Shown here: positions 7,701 through 19,916 of the stretch, in pieces
How positions within the stretch are numbered: the stretch's first letter is position 1
Layout of the letters: every line of letters begins with the position of its first letter
Source of the DNA: Myxococcales bacterium
GTDB lineage: Bacteria; Myxococcota_A; Polyangia; Haliangiales; Haliangiaceae
Assembly: GCA_028287115.1 (NCBI GenBank)
Contig: JAQBQF010000328.1
Coordinates: forward strand, 19,804-83,803
Reading direction: 5' to 3'
Length of the DNA: 64,000 nt
The notes under the pieces: generated by a model
What the model saw: the letters and a program-made list of their open reading frames with translations, nothing else
The model's database searches: none
Told to the model about the DNA's origin: nothing
Program-made: the position numbers and the translations under genes

Positions 7701-9053
7701 CTAGTCTTCCCTCAAGAATACCCATGCACCCTTCGGCACGGGCTTCCTGACGTTTTGCGGAACGACCTTCGTGTCCCACACGCCGGTGACGGTCGAACGA
7801 ATCGGTGGAAACACCGGAGAACCATCTTTGTTCTTCTGCTTGCGCTCGATCTCGCCGTACGCCTCGACATGATAGGTGCGCCGCGGGCCGGTGGACGCGA
7901 TCTGCGCGAGCTTTGCCGGATCGAGCTCGAGACCGAGCTTCTCGCCCGGTTGCAACCCGGGAAGACCGGCGCCGAGCGCGGCAGTCGCGGCACTGCCGGC
8001 CATGCCGCCCTGGGTCGCGAGCGAGCCGACGGACGCAGCCGGATCTTTGACAAACGCGATGAAGTCGTCGTTCTTGAGGAAGATCTCGCCGAACTGGCGC
8101 GCCTTCGCGACGTAGCTCGCGAGCAAGAACAACCGCCGTGGATCGAGCAACACCGGGTCGGTCGGATTCTTCGCCGAGAGATACAAGATCGCGGCGATCA
8201 GCTGGGTGTTCGTGATCACCGACAGGTTCGTCTTGCAGCTGCCGTAGACGGTGAACGCAGAGCCGAACAGCGTCCAGAACCGATCGTCGACGCCGCGCGC
8301 GAGACGAAGCTCTCCGGGCGTGTCGAGGTAGTTGTTCTTGGCGTAGTAGCGATCCTTGAGGCTCTCGTAGTTGTAGTCCTCGCTCGTGCCGCGATCCTTG
8401 ATGTGCATCGTGTCGCTGTCGATGTAGTCCATGATCGCCGCGACCTGCATCGCGCGATCGCGGTGCCAGCCTTCCGCATCGTTGTCGTCGAACACGTTGT
8501 CGTACGCCGGGAAGTAGACGAGCGCATCGAGCGCACTCTTGAGCGTCGCCCACGACGCCTGCACGTTCGCGCAATTGAGGTTGATCTTGTCGTCTTCGGT
8601 CGCGAGTGGTCCGTTGAACCCGCACGTCCCGATGTCGGCGCCGAGGCCTTTGATCGCGCCCGGCGAGAACCCGACGGCGGCTTGAACTTCTTCGGCGCCG
8701 CCACAGAACGGCAGCACGAGCTGATCGGCGTAGTCGGTGATCTGGACCTGGCCCGCGAGCATCTTGATGTTGTCGAGCCGCTGCTGGATCCGGATCACGA
8801 GCTCGCCGAAGTTGACGGCCGAGCGCGCGAGGAAGTGGGCGCGCATCTGATCGCGATAGTTCGCCGCGGCGACAAGGTCGGTGCTCGTCGCGGTACCGAA
8901 CTCGTTCGAGATCACGAGCGTGATCGCGATCGCGATCAGCACGGTCACGAGTGCCACACCACGCTGGGACCGCCGGCGAGCGAGCGCCCGCGGCGAAGCA
9001 GGGACACCTGCGCCGGTCGGCTCGGCGCTCTCTATGTTGGTGACGGGCTTCAT
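7701..9053 (-). CDS. gspK: type II secretion minor pseudopilin GspK
   Basis: This is a 450-residue large minor pseudopilin that caps the pseudopilus tip together with GspI and GspJ. A prepilin-type N-terminus RGVALVTVLIAIAI follows a leader of about 30 residues. It lacks the +5 Glu, as is normal for GspK. Two saposin-like helical SAM regions follow, with metal-binding-like acidic stretches. The ATG at 9053 overlaps the gspJ stop (ATGA). Longer in-frame sequence upstream is antisense-like and was excluded. Confidence 0.88.
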   Translation of the reverse strand: MKPVTNIESAEPTGAGVPASPRALARRRSQRGVALVTVLIAIAITLVISNEFGTATSTDLVAAANYRDQMRAHFLARSAVNFGELVIRIQQRLDNIKMLAGQVQITDYADQLVLPFCGGAEEVQAAVGFSPGAIKGLGADIGTCGFNGPLATEDDKINLNCANVQASWATLKSALDALVYFPAYDNVFDDNDAEGWHRDRAMQVAAIMDYIDSDTMHIKDRGTSEDYNYESLKDRYYAKNNYLDTPGELRLARGVDDRFWTLFGSAFTVYGSCKTNLSVITNTQLIAAILYLSAKNPTDPVLLDPRRLFLLASYVAKARQFGEIFLKNDDFIAFVKDPAASVGSLATQGGMAGSAATAALGAGLPGLQPGEKLGLELDPAKLAQIASTGPRRTYHVEAYGEIERKQKNKDGSPVFPPIRSTVTGVWDTKVVPQNVRKPVPKGAWVFLRED

Positions 9054-9733
9054 GTCGGCGAGAAGTTGAGGGCTTCCTGCATCAGGATGCGCGCCTGGGT
9101 CGACAGCTTGATCTCGGTGCCCTGCGGGGTCTTGACGGTGATCGTGATCCGCACGCGGCTCGGCAACCAGCCGCGCTGCGCATCCGCCTGTGTCGTGTCC
9201 CACGTGTCCTGCCACTCGGTGTTCTTCCAGTTCCAGAACTCGAGCTTGACGTTCTGCACGTCATGGACCAACACGTCGTAGTCCGCGGACTCCTCCTCGG
9301 GCGGCTGGTTAGAGGGCCTGCGTTGCTCGCGGCGAATCCAATCGACCTGTCCGGCGTGCTCGTTGTTGCCGTGCGACAGGTACTGGATGACCGTCTGCTC
9401 TGACTCGTTGGCATCGGCCCACATCACGCGGTGACCAAGTGTCGAGAACCGGATGTCGGGGACCTTGTTGCCCGACTTGGCGAGCATCAACGTGCGCGGA
9501 TGGCTCGCATTGACGTCTTCGTTCTTCGATAGATAAGCGGCCTCGAAGTCCGCGACGACGCGGCCCATCGCGGCGCGCAGCTCGAGATTGCGCTCCTCGT
9601 ACTTCTCGAACGTGCGCCGGCTATCCGACGTGTTCGAGATCGTGCGCCACGCGAGCGACATCATCACGACCATGATCGCGCTGGCGATCATGACCTCGAG
9701 CAGCGTCAGTCCGCTTTGCGGGTTGCGCTTCAT
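9050..9733 (-). CDS. gspJ: type II secretion minor pseudopilin GspJ
   Basis: This is a 227-residue minor pseudopilin with prepilin motif SGLTLLEVMIASAIMVVMMS (Gly-1, Glu+5), processed by a GspO-type peptidase not present in this window. The C-terminal beta-rich domain fits GspJ in length. The start ATG at 9733 overlaps the gspI stop by four bases and the gspJ stop overlaps gspK, so I-J-K are translationally chained, matching their tip-complex role. Confidence 0.88.
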   Translation of the reverse strand: MKRNPQSGLTLLEVMIASAIMVVMMSLAWRTISNTSDSRRTFEKYEERNLELRAAMGRVVADFEAAYLSKNEDVNASHPRTLMLAKSGNKVPDIRFSTLGHRVMWADANESEQTVIQYLSHGNNEHAGQVDWIRREQRRPSNQPPEEESADYDVLVHDVQNVKLEFWNWKNTEWQDTWDTTQADAQRGWLPSRVRITITVKTPQGTEIKLSTQARILMQEALNFSPT

Positions 9734-10506
9734 TTCTTGGTCGGGCTCGTTGGGGTGGTTGGGGTGTTCGAGGTCGGATTGGTCGTCGGCGGCAGCTCCT
9801 GCGAGCCCATGCCGTTGAGCACCTTGTCCATCGCGGACGGATCGGTGAAGAACGCGACGACTTTCAGATCGCGATCGCTGCCGAAGACCTTGTACGTGAG
9901 CGTCAGCGTCACCTTGCGGATCGTGACCTTGAGGATCTGCTGGAACATCGAGTACTGGCCTTGGATCAAGGCGCCGCCTTGCGAGCCGGTGATGTCCTTC
10001 GCGCCGCCTTTGCCGCCGCCGAACATCGACAGCATTCCGCCGAGCGCGCTGTTCTGAAAGCCACCGATCGCCCCGTCGGAGCCGAGTCCGCCGGATCCGA
10101 AGCTCGATCCGCCGGATCCGAAGCCCGATCCGAAGCCGGATCCCGCCGAGCCCACCCCTTTTCCCTGGCCTTGGGCCATCGCCTGCAACTGGTCGAAGTC
10201 CGGCATCTCGACCTGCTCGACCTTCGCGCAGTAGTGGATGTACGGAAACCCTTCGGTTTCGAACGTCTTGTCGCACTCGCTCTGATCGCTATCGGTGAAG
10301 CCGTCTTTGATCAGCTTCTCTTCGATGTCGTACATCTTACCGCGCGCGAGATCGGTCGTGATGCCGATCATGTGGGCCTGCTCGGAGTTGAAGATGCTAT
10401 TCGCCGCGCTCTTGATGAGGACGGTCAGCGCCAGCCCGAGCAGCGCGAGCCCGATCATCACTTCGAGGAGCGTGAAACCTCGCGAGTTGGTTCGCGCGCT
10501 CATCAC
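9730..10506 (-). CDS. gspI: type II secretion minor pseudopilin GspI with Gly/Ser-rich insert
   Basis: This is a 258-residue protein with prepilin motif RGFTLLEVMIGLALLGLAL. GspI is usually near 125 residues. The extra length here is a Gly/Ser/Phe-rich repeat (GSGFGSGFGSGG type, about residues 115-165) followed by a normal-looking beta domain and a Thr/Pro-rich tail. The insert is encoded by imperfect GGATCCGAAGC-like DNA repeats at 10073-10150. Start at 10506 (or the next ATG at 10503) overlaps gspH. Function in tip initiation is inferred from family. Confidence 0.85.
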   Translation of the reverse strand: MMSARTNSRGFTLLEVMIGLALLGLALTVLIKSAANSIFNSEQAHMIGITTDLARGKMYDIEEKLIKDGFTDSDQSECDKTFETEGFPYIHYCAKVEQVEMPDFDQLQAMAQGQGKGVGSAGSGFGSGFGSGGSSFGSGGLGSDGAIGGFQNSALGGMLSMFGGGKGGAKDITGSQGGALIQGQYSMFQQILKVTIRKVTLTLTYKVFGSDRDLKVVAFFTDPSAMDKVLNGMGSQELPPTTNPTSNTPTTPTSPTKK

Positions 10507-11378
10507 GGGGTGTCCTCGCGCTTGGCGTCCTTGTCGCCCATGACGTTGCGGAGCATGTGATCGTTGATGTCGCGCAGTGGGCCGTCTCGCAGCTCGACGC
10601 GTCCGGACAGCCCGTAGACGAGCACCGTGAACACCTCGTCGCCGTCGGTGACTTCGATGACGGTCTTCTCGGCGGCGCCGGTCGGAAAGAAGTAGAGGAC
10701 CACTTGGCCCTTGGACACGCCGTCATCGCGGTGCTGGACCCAGATCTCTTTGAACTTGATGCCGGTGGTGCCTCGCAACGCGCGACTCCAGCCCTTGCCG
10801 TTCGCATCTCCGCTGATCGCATCGGTGACAGGAACGCACGTCTTGTCGGCGATGTGATGTCCGCTGAGCGCGGTTGCGCGCTTCATCGCGATCTCCGGAT
10901 CGCCCGTCGCGAGCGCATCGGCCGGCAGCCCCTGCATCTTGTCCTTGCTCTTGTCGAGTGCGCGCTTCTTGGCTTCTTCATCCGGACGCACCGCTTCGTT
11001 GCGCTGCACCGAAGGCGCGCCCTGACACACCTCGACCCAGTAGTTACAAGCGGCCACCGACCCTTTGGCGCACTCCGTGGGGTTGCCCACCCGGTCGAGA
11101 TCGAACACGACGCGATGCATCTCGCCGTGCTCGAACGCGAGCGAATTGGTCCGCCGCAAGATCGACGCGAGCTCGGTCGAGCTCTCGACGAGATCCGCCT
11201 TCGTGATCATCCGGAATCCCGAACGCACCAGCAGCGCCGCCCCGGCGATGATCGCCAGGACGATCATCAGCTCGAGCACGGTCATACCCCTCCGGGTATT
11301 CCGCGGCGGCTTCCCCCGCCGGGGATTCCGAAGCGGCTTACCCCTCGGGGCACTCGGTCTATGTGCGTTGGAGATCAT
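10503..11378 (-). CDS. gspH: type II secretion pseudopilin GspH
   Basis: This is a 291-residue GspH-type pseudopilin with motif RRGMTVLELMIVLAIIAG (Glu+5 present, Met at +1 where Phe is usual). It carries an unusually long basic leader of about 31 residues containing a nine-residue repeat (RGKPLRNPR / RGKPPRNTR). The C-terminal domain is larger than typical GspH and includes four Cys. The start at 11378 lies 20 bases after the gspG stop; a shorter leader would also permit processing, so the exact start is uncertain. Confidence 0.82.
   Translation of the reverse strand: MISNAHRPSAPRGKPLRNPRRGKPPRNTRRGMTVLELMIVLAIIAGAALLVRSGFRMITKADLVESSTELASILRRTNSLAFEHGEMHRVVFDLDRVGNPTECAKGSVAACNYWVEVCQGAPSVQRNEAVRPDEEAKKRALDKSKDKMQGLPADALATGDPEIAMKRATALSGHHIADKTCVPVTDAISGDANGKGWSRALRGTTGIKFKEIWVQHRDDGVSKGQVVLYFFPTGAAEKTVIEVTDGDEVFTVLVYGLSGRVELRDGPLRDINDHMLRNVMGDKDAKREDTP
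11285..11357 (-). repeat. 27-bp tandem repeat in the gspH leader
   Basis: Two 27-base units (11285-11311 and 11312-11338, 22/27 identical) are followed by a partial third. The unit length is nine codons, so the repeat keeps frame and duplicates a basic Arg-Gly-Lys-Pro peptide just before the prepilin cleavage site. Each unit has a short GC palindrome at its centre. Confidence 0.75.
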
Positions 11379-11398
11379 CGAGCGATCCGTCGCGTCGA

Positions 11399-11842
11399 CT
11401 ACTTACAAGCGTGGTCTTTGTCCCAGGACTCGATGTCGTCGCAGGTGCCCGGCTTGCCATCCTCGCCGTCGGAGAGGACCGCCATGCCCTTCGCGCCGGC
11501 CGGCAGGTTCTGGCCGCACAGCATCTTGTAGGGATTGCCCCACGGATCCTTGATGTCCTTGTTGTTCATGTACTCGTTCAGGTCTTCGAGCTTGTCCGGG
11601 CACGACTTGTCCGGGTGCGAAGATGACCACGACGGGTACGCTTCGAACGCGAACTTCTGGACGGTCGCGCGCGCGATGTCGACCTTCGACTCGCCGAACA
11701 TCTTCATGACGCGTGGACCGACGACGAGACCCATGACGAGCGCGAGGATCGCGAGCACGATCATGATCTCGAGCAGAGTCATTCCTCGTTGCTGTGTTCG
11801 GCGGACGCGAGCGATGGATTGAGCAAGTGTTTCAGGTTGCAT
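11399..11842 (-). CDS. gspG: type II secretion major pseudopilin GspG
   Basis: This is the 147-residue major subunit of the pseudopilus. The prepilin motif RGMTLLEIMIVLAILALVMG has Glu+5. The C-terminal part has the GspG-type calcium-loop region (DPWGNPYKM, then DGEDGKPGTCDDIESWD). Extra Cys pairs are present. A strong AAGGAG lies upstream of the ATG at 11842, consistent with high expression of the major subunit. The start is 33 bases after the gspF stop. Confidence 0.93.
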   Translation of the reverse strand: MQPETLAQSIARVRRTQQRGMTLLEIMIVLAILALVMGLVVGPRVMKMFGESKVDIARATVQKFAFEAYPSWSSSHPDKSCPDKLEDLNEYMNNKDIKDPWGNPYKMLCGQNLPAGAKGMAVLSDGEDGKPGTCDDIESWDKDHACK

Positions 11843-11875
11843 AGCGATCTCCTTCTTCGATCTTCACGTTGGTCG

Positions 11876-13132
11876 TCACTTCGGTCCAGACAGCTGGCCA
11901 AGGTCCATGATGGGTTGCAGGATCGAGAACACGATGAAGGCCACGGCGCCGCCCATGATCACGAGCATCAGCGGCTCGAGTAACGACGTGAACCGCGTGA
12001 GCTTGGTATCGACTTCCGATTCGTACGTGATCGCGACGCGCTCGAGCATCTGCTCGAGCTGACCGGCGCGCTCGCCGACCGCGACCATGTGGATCATCGT
12101 CGGCGGGAACTGGCCGGACTTCTTGAGCGTCTGTGCGAGAGATTCACCTTCGGTGACGGCCTTCTTCGCGTCTTCGATCGCTTGTTGGATCAGCACGTTG
12201 CCGACGATCTGCTTTGCCGTATCCAGCGATCGCAACATCGGCACACCCGACTGCAACATCGTGCCGAGCGTCCGCGCGAACCGACCGACGTTGATCGTGC
12301 GGATCAGCTGACCGAGCACCGGCATCCGCAGCGTGAACCGATGCCAGACGGGCTTGCCGTCTTTGGATCGGATCCAGCGCAGAAACAGAATGATGCCGGC
12401 GATCAGTCCGAGGATCAGCAGCAGGATGTTGCGGCCGAGGAAGCCCGAGAAGGCGATCAGCATCCGCGTGTTGAGCGGCAGCGTGCGGCCCGACTGCGTG
12501 AACATCGAGGTGATCTCCGGAATCACCTTGATCATCAGCACCGTCATGATGCCGGCACCGACGACGACCATCACCATCGGATAGATCATCGCGCCGGTGA
12601 TCTTCGCCTTCAGCTTCTGAGCGCCCTCGAGGAAGTCCGCGAGGCGCGTGAGCACTTCGTCGAGGTTGCCGGCGACTTCACCGGCGCGAACCATCGACAC
12701 GAACAGCTCGTCGAACAGCTTCGGGTGCTTCGCGAGCGAGTCGGCGAACGAGCTACCTTCGTTGACCGCGGTGCGGACCTCGGCCATCGGCGTCTTCAGG
12801 CGGACGTTCGAGATCTGCTCGACGAGCGCACCGAGCGCCTCGGCCAGCGGGATGCCCGCCTTGAGCAGCGTCGCGAGCTGACGCGTCAGGATCGCGATCT
12901 CGATCTTCTTGACGCCGCCGAAGATGCCGCCGAGATCGACTTCCTTCGACAGCCCGCCGCGCTTGGCGTTGCGCTCTTTGGCGGCCTTACCGCCCTTCGA
13001 CAGCTCGAAGCTCGTGACGAGCACGCCGTCTTTGCGCAGGATCTGGCGCAGCGTCTTCGGCGACTCGGCATCGCGCACGCCGCTGATGGCCTTGCCGCTC
13101 GAGCCAACGCCTTTGAATGCGTACATGGGCAT
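11876..13132 (-). CDS. gspF: type II secretion inner-membrane platform protein GspF
   Basis: This is a 418-residue polytopic platform protein with two GspF domains (about 75-195 and 280-400) and three membrane helices. Recognisable segments are YAFKGVGSSGKAISGVRDAES at the N-terminus, FARTLGTMLQSGVPML and GERAGQLEQML. It couples GspE to pseudopilus assembly. The start is two bases after the gspE stop. Length and architecture are standard. Confidence 0.93.
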   Translation of the reverse strand: MPMYAFKGVGSSGKAISGVRDAESPKTLRQILRKDGVLVTSFELSKGGKAAKERNAKRGGLSKEVDLGGIFGGVKKIEIAILTRQLATLLKAGIPLAEALGALVEQISNVRLKTPMAEVRTAVNEGSSFADSLAKHPKLFDELFVSMVRAGEVAGNLDEVLTRLADFLEGAQKLKAKITGAMIYPMVMVVVGAGIMTVLMIKVIPEITSMFTQSGRTLPLNTRMLIAFSGFLGRNILLLILGLIAGIILFLRWIRSKDGKPVWHRFTLRMPVLGQLIRTINVGRFARTLGTMLQSGVPMLRSLDTAKQIVGNVLIQQAIEDAKKAVTEGESLAQTLKKSGQFPPTMIHMVAVGERAGQLEQMLERVAITYESEVDTKLTRFTSLLEPLMLVIMGGAVAFIVFSILQPIMDLGQLSGPK

Positions 13133-13134
13133 CG

Positions 13135-14978
13135 CTAGTCTCCGGACTCCGCGGTCATCAGCATGACCTCTTCAGGTGTCGTCATGCCGAGCACCACCTT
13201 GCGTGCGCCGTCGAAGCGCAGCGTGACCATGCCTTCTGCCATCGCGGCGTCGCGGATCGAACCGGCATCCGCCTTGTCGAGGCACAGCCGGCGGACTTTA
13301 TCCGAGAGCATCAGCAGCTCGTAGATGCCGGTCCGGCCGCGGTAGCCGAGCTCGCCGCACGCGCTGCAACCGACCGGCTCGAACACCGTGCCCGGCGGCG
13401 GCGGATGCGAGCCTTTGACCGCGGGAAATTGATACGCGCCGGCGTAGAACAGCTTCGGATCGAGGCCGAGCTCGCGGAGGACTTCCTCCGACGGCCGAAC
13501 GGCGCGCGCACATTCGAAGCACGGTCGCCGCACGAGGCGCTGTGCGAGCAGACCGACGAGCGACGACGCGACGAGGAATGGCTCGATCCCCATGTCGATG
13601 AGACGCGTGATGCCACCGGCGGCGTCATTCGTGTGCACCGTGGAGAACACGAGGTGACCGGTCAACGATGCCGTGATCGCGACCTCTGCCGTCTCACGAT
13701 CGCGAATTTCGCCGACCATGATGACGTCTGGATCGTGACGCAAGAACGACCGAAGGCCCGTCGCAAACGTCAGATCGATCTTCGAGTTGACCTGGGTCTG
13801 CGAGATGCCTTCGAGCTGATACTCGACGGGATCCTCGACGGTCAGGATGTTGATATCGGGCGCGTTGATCTCGGAGAGACACGCGTAGAGCGTCGTCGTC
13901 TTACCGGAGCCGGTCGGACCGGTCACGAGCAAGATGCCGTGCGGCCGCTTGATGATGCCGCGGATCACGTCGAGCTGATCGCTGGCGAACCCGATGTCGG
14001 CGAGGCCGAGGAGCACGGAGCTACGATCGAGCAAACGAATCGTGATCCGTTCGCCGCCGGCGGTCGGCGCCGTCGCGACGCGCATGTCGACATCCTTGCC
14101 GGCCATCTTGCGGCGGATGCGGCCGTCTTGCGGTAGCCGCTTCTCGGCGATGTTGAGGCCGGCCATGATCTTCACGCGGGCGGTGATCGAAGGCTGGAAC
14201 TTTTTCGGCGCGCGCTTCACTTCGCGCAGCACACCGTCGACGCGGTACCGCACGATCATCTCGCGCTCGCCGGGCTCGACGTGAATATCGGAGGCTCGCT
14301 CTTTGACCGCCTGGAACATCAGGCCGTTGACCCAGCGAATGATCGGCGCCTCGTCGTTGGCGTCGAGCATGTCGACGAGCTCTTCGGACTGCGCGTACTC
14401 CGAGTCCTCTTCGTTGTCTTTCTTGCCGCTCTCTTCGAGCTCCGCGCCCGCACCGCGCAGGCGCGAGTACGTCTTGTTGATGTGATCGGTGATCTTGTGG
14501 CCCGACGCGACGACGGGCTCGACCGGCTCGGACAGCAGCACGGACACGGCATCGATCACGTCGACCGCATGCGGGTCGGCGATAGCGACCATCACGCGTC
14601 GGTTCGAACCGCGGCCGAGCGGCAACACGAGCCGCTGGCGCGCGAAGTTGATCGGCAGCTTGTCGATCAGCTCGACGGGAATGTCTTCCGAGCGCGGCAG
14701 ATCGCGCAGGTACGGCATGTCGAACTGCAACGCGAGCGCGAGCGCGAGCTGATCGTCATCACACAGCTTGAGCCGGACGAGCACCTCGCCGATCAGGCCG
14801 CCTTCTTCGCGCTGCTTCGACAGCGCCCGTTCGATCGAATCCGGCGCGACACCGCAGCGAGCGACGAGGATCTCGCCGAGCAACGGCGCGTGCGGGCCGA
14901 TCTGAACGAAGGGATCATCGCGCTGCATGAGGCCGCCTTGGGAGGATCCCGAGGGCATGGGCGGTCGCGGGGTCGCCA

Positions 14979-14979
<1 letters not shown>
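13135..14979 (-). CDS. gspE: type II secretion ATPase GspE
   Basis: This is the 614-residue cytoplasmic ATPase powering pseudopilus assembly. The N1E/GspL-binding domain lies at about 30-170. The Walker A GPTGSGKTT is near 354-362, the Asp box and Walker B VIMVGEIRD follow, and the His box is TVHTND. A C-terminal zinc element has two CxxC pairs (CFEC and CSAC), as in GspE. A Glu/Asp/Lys-rich linker at about 180-205 is longer than usual. The start codon shares one base with the gspD stop (TAATG). Confidence 0.94.
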
Positions 14980-17371
<2,392 letters not shown>

Positions 17372-17375
<4 letters not shown>

Positions 17376-18280
17376 CGGATCGAGTACTTGAGCGTCATCT
17401 GTTTACCGCGGCGGGTGATCTCGACTTCGAGCGACGTCGCCTCGCGCAACTTGGTGTAGGCCTCGAGCGCCTTGTCGGCCGAGTTGAGCTCGAAGCCATT
17501 GATCGACTGCAGCGTGTCGCCATTGGTAAGTCCGAGCTTCGCGTAGACCGAGCTCGGCCTGATCGCGTAGAGCTTGAAGCCGTCGGGCTTGCCGTCCTTG
17601 ACCGCCGGAACCACACGCGCGCCCTTCGCGACACCCATCGGGTTCGCGAGGACCTTGTCGACGAGCGACTTGTCGATCTCGTAGTTGTTGTCGTCGATCT
17701 TCTTGATGCCGCTGTCGACCGCCGCCTGGAGCTCGTCGCCGGGCTCGCCGCTTGGCGGCGCGACAACGGCGACCGGCGTGATCGGCGCGGTCGCGCCCGC
17801 GAGCACGAGCCGCTCGGTGTGACCGTTGTTCTCGAAGTCGATGTACTTGAAGTGGATCTCTTTCAACTTGCCGCTCGCGCCCGGAATCGGGTCGCCGACG
17901 GAGAACGACCCCTGCTTCTGGTTCTCCGTGTTGACGATCGTCGCGTACGACTGATCGAGCTTGAGGCTGACGTTCGTCGCGAGCAGCACGAGAGGCAAGC
18001 TGGTCGTCGAGATCGAAGACGGATCGCTCGAGACTTCGACTTTCGGAGTGCACTCCGAGCAGAACATGTCGCGCGACGCGAGCAGCGAGCCGTCTTTGCT
18101 GCGCGTCGCCTTCGGTTGGGTCGGCAGTTGCGCCATGGCCTGCACGCGCGGTGCGTGGTCCGGATCGCCCAGGTACTTCGCCTCGACGATGTGACTCGTC
18201 GCCTTCGCGGCGAACACCGAGCACACCATCACGACGACCGCACCGAGGACCCAGAAATAGCGTTTGATCAGATCCTGCAT
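17372..18280 (-). CDS. gspC: type II secretion protein GspC with PDZ domain
   Basis: This is a 302-residue bitopic protein: short cytoplasmic N-terminus, membrane helix at about 8-26, homology region (residues about 70-165, SRDMFCSECTP then LVLLATNVS) that contacts the GspD N0 domain, and a C-terminal PDZ domain (YAIRPSSVYAKLGLTNGD to the end). Two Cys in FCSEC are notable. The start shares one base with the stop of the upstream activator gene (TGATG), tying secretion and regulation together. Confidence 0.9.
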
Positions 18281-19821
18281 CAGTCTTTGGTTCCCCCGGG
18301 CTTCGTGTCGGCGGCCACCGGCTCGTCGTCGTCTTCACCTTCACCACTGCCGCCTTCGCCAGTCTCGAGCCGGCGATAGATCGTGCGAGTCGCGATGCCG
18401 AGCAGCTTCGCGGTGAGACGCTTGTCGCCGCGCGTGTGGCGCAAAGTCTCGTGGATCACGCGCATCTCGATCTCCGCCAGCGGCATCCCGATCGGAAACA
18501 TCAACGACGTTGCCGAGACGGTGCCCGGCGCGGCGTCTCGGATCTCGCGCGGCAGGGCGTCTTCATCGATCACGGTGTGATTCGCGCGCGTCAGCACGAC
18601 GGCGCGTTCGATCGCATTCTCGAGCTCGCGGACGTTGCCGGGCCAGCCGTACTCGCTGAGCCGCTCGATCGCGGCCGGCGAGCAACCGCTGATCGCCTTG
18701 CCGTTCTTCTCCGCGTAGACCTGGACGAAGTGCTGCGCGAGCAACGAGATATCGTCGCGGCGATCGCGCAGCGGCGGCACCGAGAGCGGGATGACGTTGA
18801 GCCGATAGAACAGGTCTTCGCGAAACCTGCCGGCTTTGACTTCTTCAGCGAGGTTGACGTTCGTTGCGGCGACGATGCGGACGTCGATCCGGCGCGCCTT
18901 GCCGCCACCGCCGAGTCGCTCGATCTCGCCTTCTTGCAGCGTGCGGAGCAGCTTGACCTGGACGTGCCGGCTGACCTCGCCGATCTCGTCGAGAAACAGC
19001 GTGCCACCGTTGGCGGCCTCGAACCGGCCATCGCGCGCGGTCGCAGCGCCGGTGAAGGCGCCCTTCTCGTATCCGAACAGCTCGGCCTCGAGGATCGACT
19101 CCGGGATCGCGGCGCAATTGACGGCGACAAACGGCCCCTTGGCCCGCACCGAGTTGTCGTGCAGCGCGCGGGCGAGCAGCTCCTTGCCGGTACCGCTCTC
19201 GCCGAGCAGGAGCACCGTCGCCTCGCTCGGCGCCGCTTGCTGCACGATGTCCATGGTTCGTCGCCATGCGAGCGAAGTGCCGATGATCGCGCGCCGCCGC
19301 TTCTCCGCGAGCTGGGCCTTGAGGCTGCGGTTCTCGACCAGCAGCGATTGCTTCTCGAGTGCATTGCGCACGATCCGCACGACGTGCGCTCGCTTGAGCG
19401 GTTTCGTCACGAAGTCGTACGCGCCTTCCTTCATCGCGTCGACCGCGGTCTCGACCGTGCCGTAGGCCGTCATCAGCACGACCTCGGTCTCCGGCGCGAT
19501 CGTCTTGGCCGCGCGCAGCAGATCCATGCCGCTCGTCTGCGGCATCATCAGATCTGTGAGCAGCACGCCGACGCGATGCTTGCGCAACAGATCGAGGCCC
19601 GCGGTGCCATCGGAGGCCGACAGCACGGTCATGCCTTCGCGGCGAAAGATCTTGTTGAGCGACTCGACGATCGCGGGTTCGTCATCGACGATGAGGACGA
19701 TCCCGCCCTCGGCCGGCGCATCTCTAAGTTGCGATGGTTCTTCAAAGGCCACGCCGCTACCGCCCTCTACCTGGGCTTGGGCGAACCGTCGAAACGGGCT
19801 CTGCGCAGGCTGGTTCCACAT
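18280..19821 (-). CDS. NtrC-family sigma-54 response regulator heading the T2SS operon
   Basis: This is a regulator of about 513 residues with three domains: receiver (acidic pair VDDEP, phosphoacceptor in LLTDLMMP, Lys in VTKPL), AAA+ domain (Walker A GESGTGKE, sigma-54 contact loop GAFTGA intact, Walker B GGTLFLDE) and a C-terminal Fis-type helix-turn-helix (DKRLTAKLLGIATRTIYRRL). The start is uncertain: ATGs at 19821 and 19836 and a TTG at 19842 are all in frame. I prefer 19821 because a sigma-54 promoter-like element overlaps 19839-19853. It is translationally coupled to gspC, so it probably controls the operon and itself. No partner kinase is adjacent. Confidence 0.85.
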   Translation of the reverse strand: MWNQPAQSPFRRFAQAQVEGGSGVAFEEPSQLRDAPAEGGIVLIVDDEPAIVESLNKIFRREGMTVLSASDGTAGLDLLRKHRVGVLLTDLMMPQTSGMDLLRAAKTIAPETEVVLMTAYGTVETAVDAMKEGAYDFVTKPLKRAHVVRIVRNALEKQSLLVENRSLKAQLAEKRRRAIIGTSLAWRRTMDIVQQAAPSEATVLLLGESGTGKELLARALHDNSVRAKGPFVAVNCAAIPESILEAELFGYEKGAFTGAATARDGRFEAANGGTLFLDEIGEVSRHVQVKLLRTLQEGEIERLGGGGKARRIDVRIVAATNVNLAEEVKAGRFREDLFYRLNVIPLSVPPLRDRRDDISLLAQHFVQVYAEKNGKAISGCSPAAIERLSEYGWPGNVRELENAIERAVVLTRANHTVIDEDALPREIRDAAPGTVSATSLMFPIGMPLAEIEMRVIHETLRHTRGDKRLTAKLLGIATRTIYRRLETGEGGSGEGEDDDEPVAADTKPGGTKD

Positions 19822-19838
19822 GCTCCACACCCTCATTA

Positions 19839-19853
19839 ACAAGGTGGGTGCCA
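19839..19853 (-). promoter_or_regulatory. candidate sigma-54 promoter (-24/-12) for the T2SS operon
   Basis: On the minus strand the sequence reads TGGCAC, five bases, then TTGT. The GG to G(C) spacing is exactly ten bases, as in sigma-54 promoters. The only departure is T for C in the -12 dinucleotide. The predicted transcript start is near 19828, giving a very short leader before the ATG at 19821. Confidence 0.55.
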
Positions 19854-19916
19854 GGTTTGATTCCGTCCAAGTGCTTGGATTTCCTGAGGCCTTGCGGCGA
19901 TATAGGGCCTGGAACC

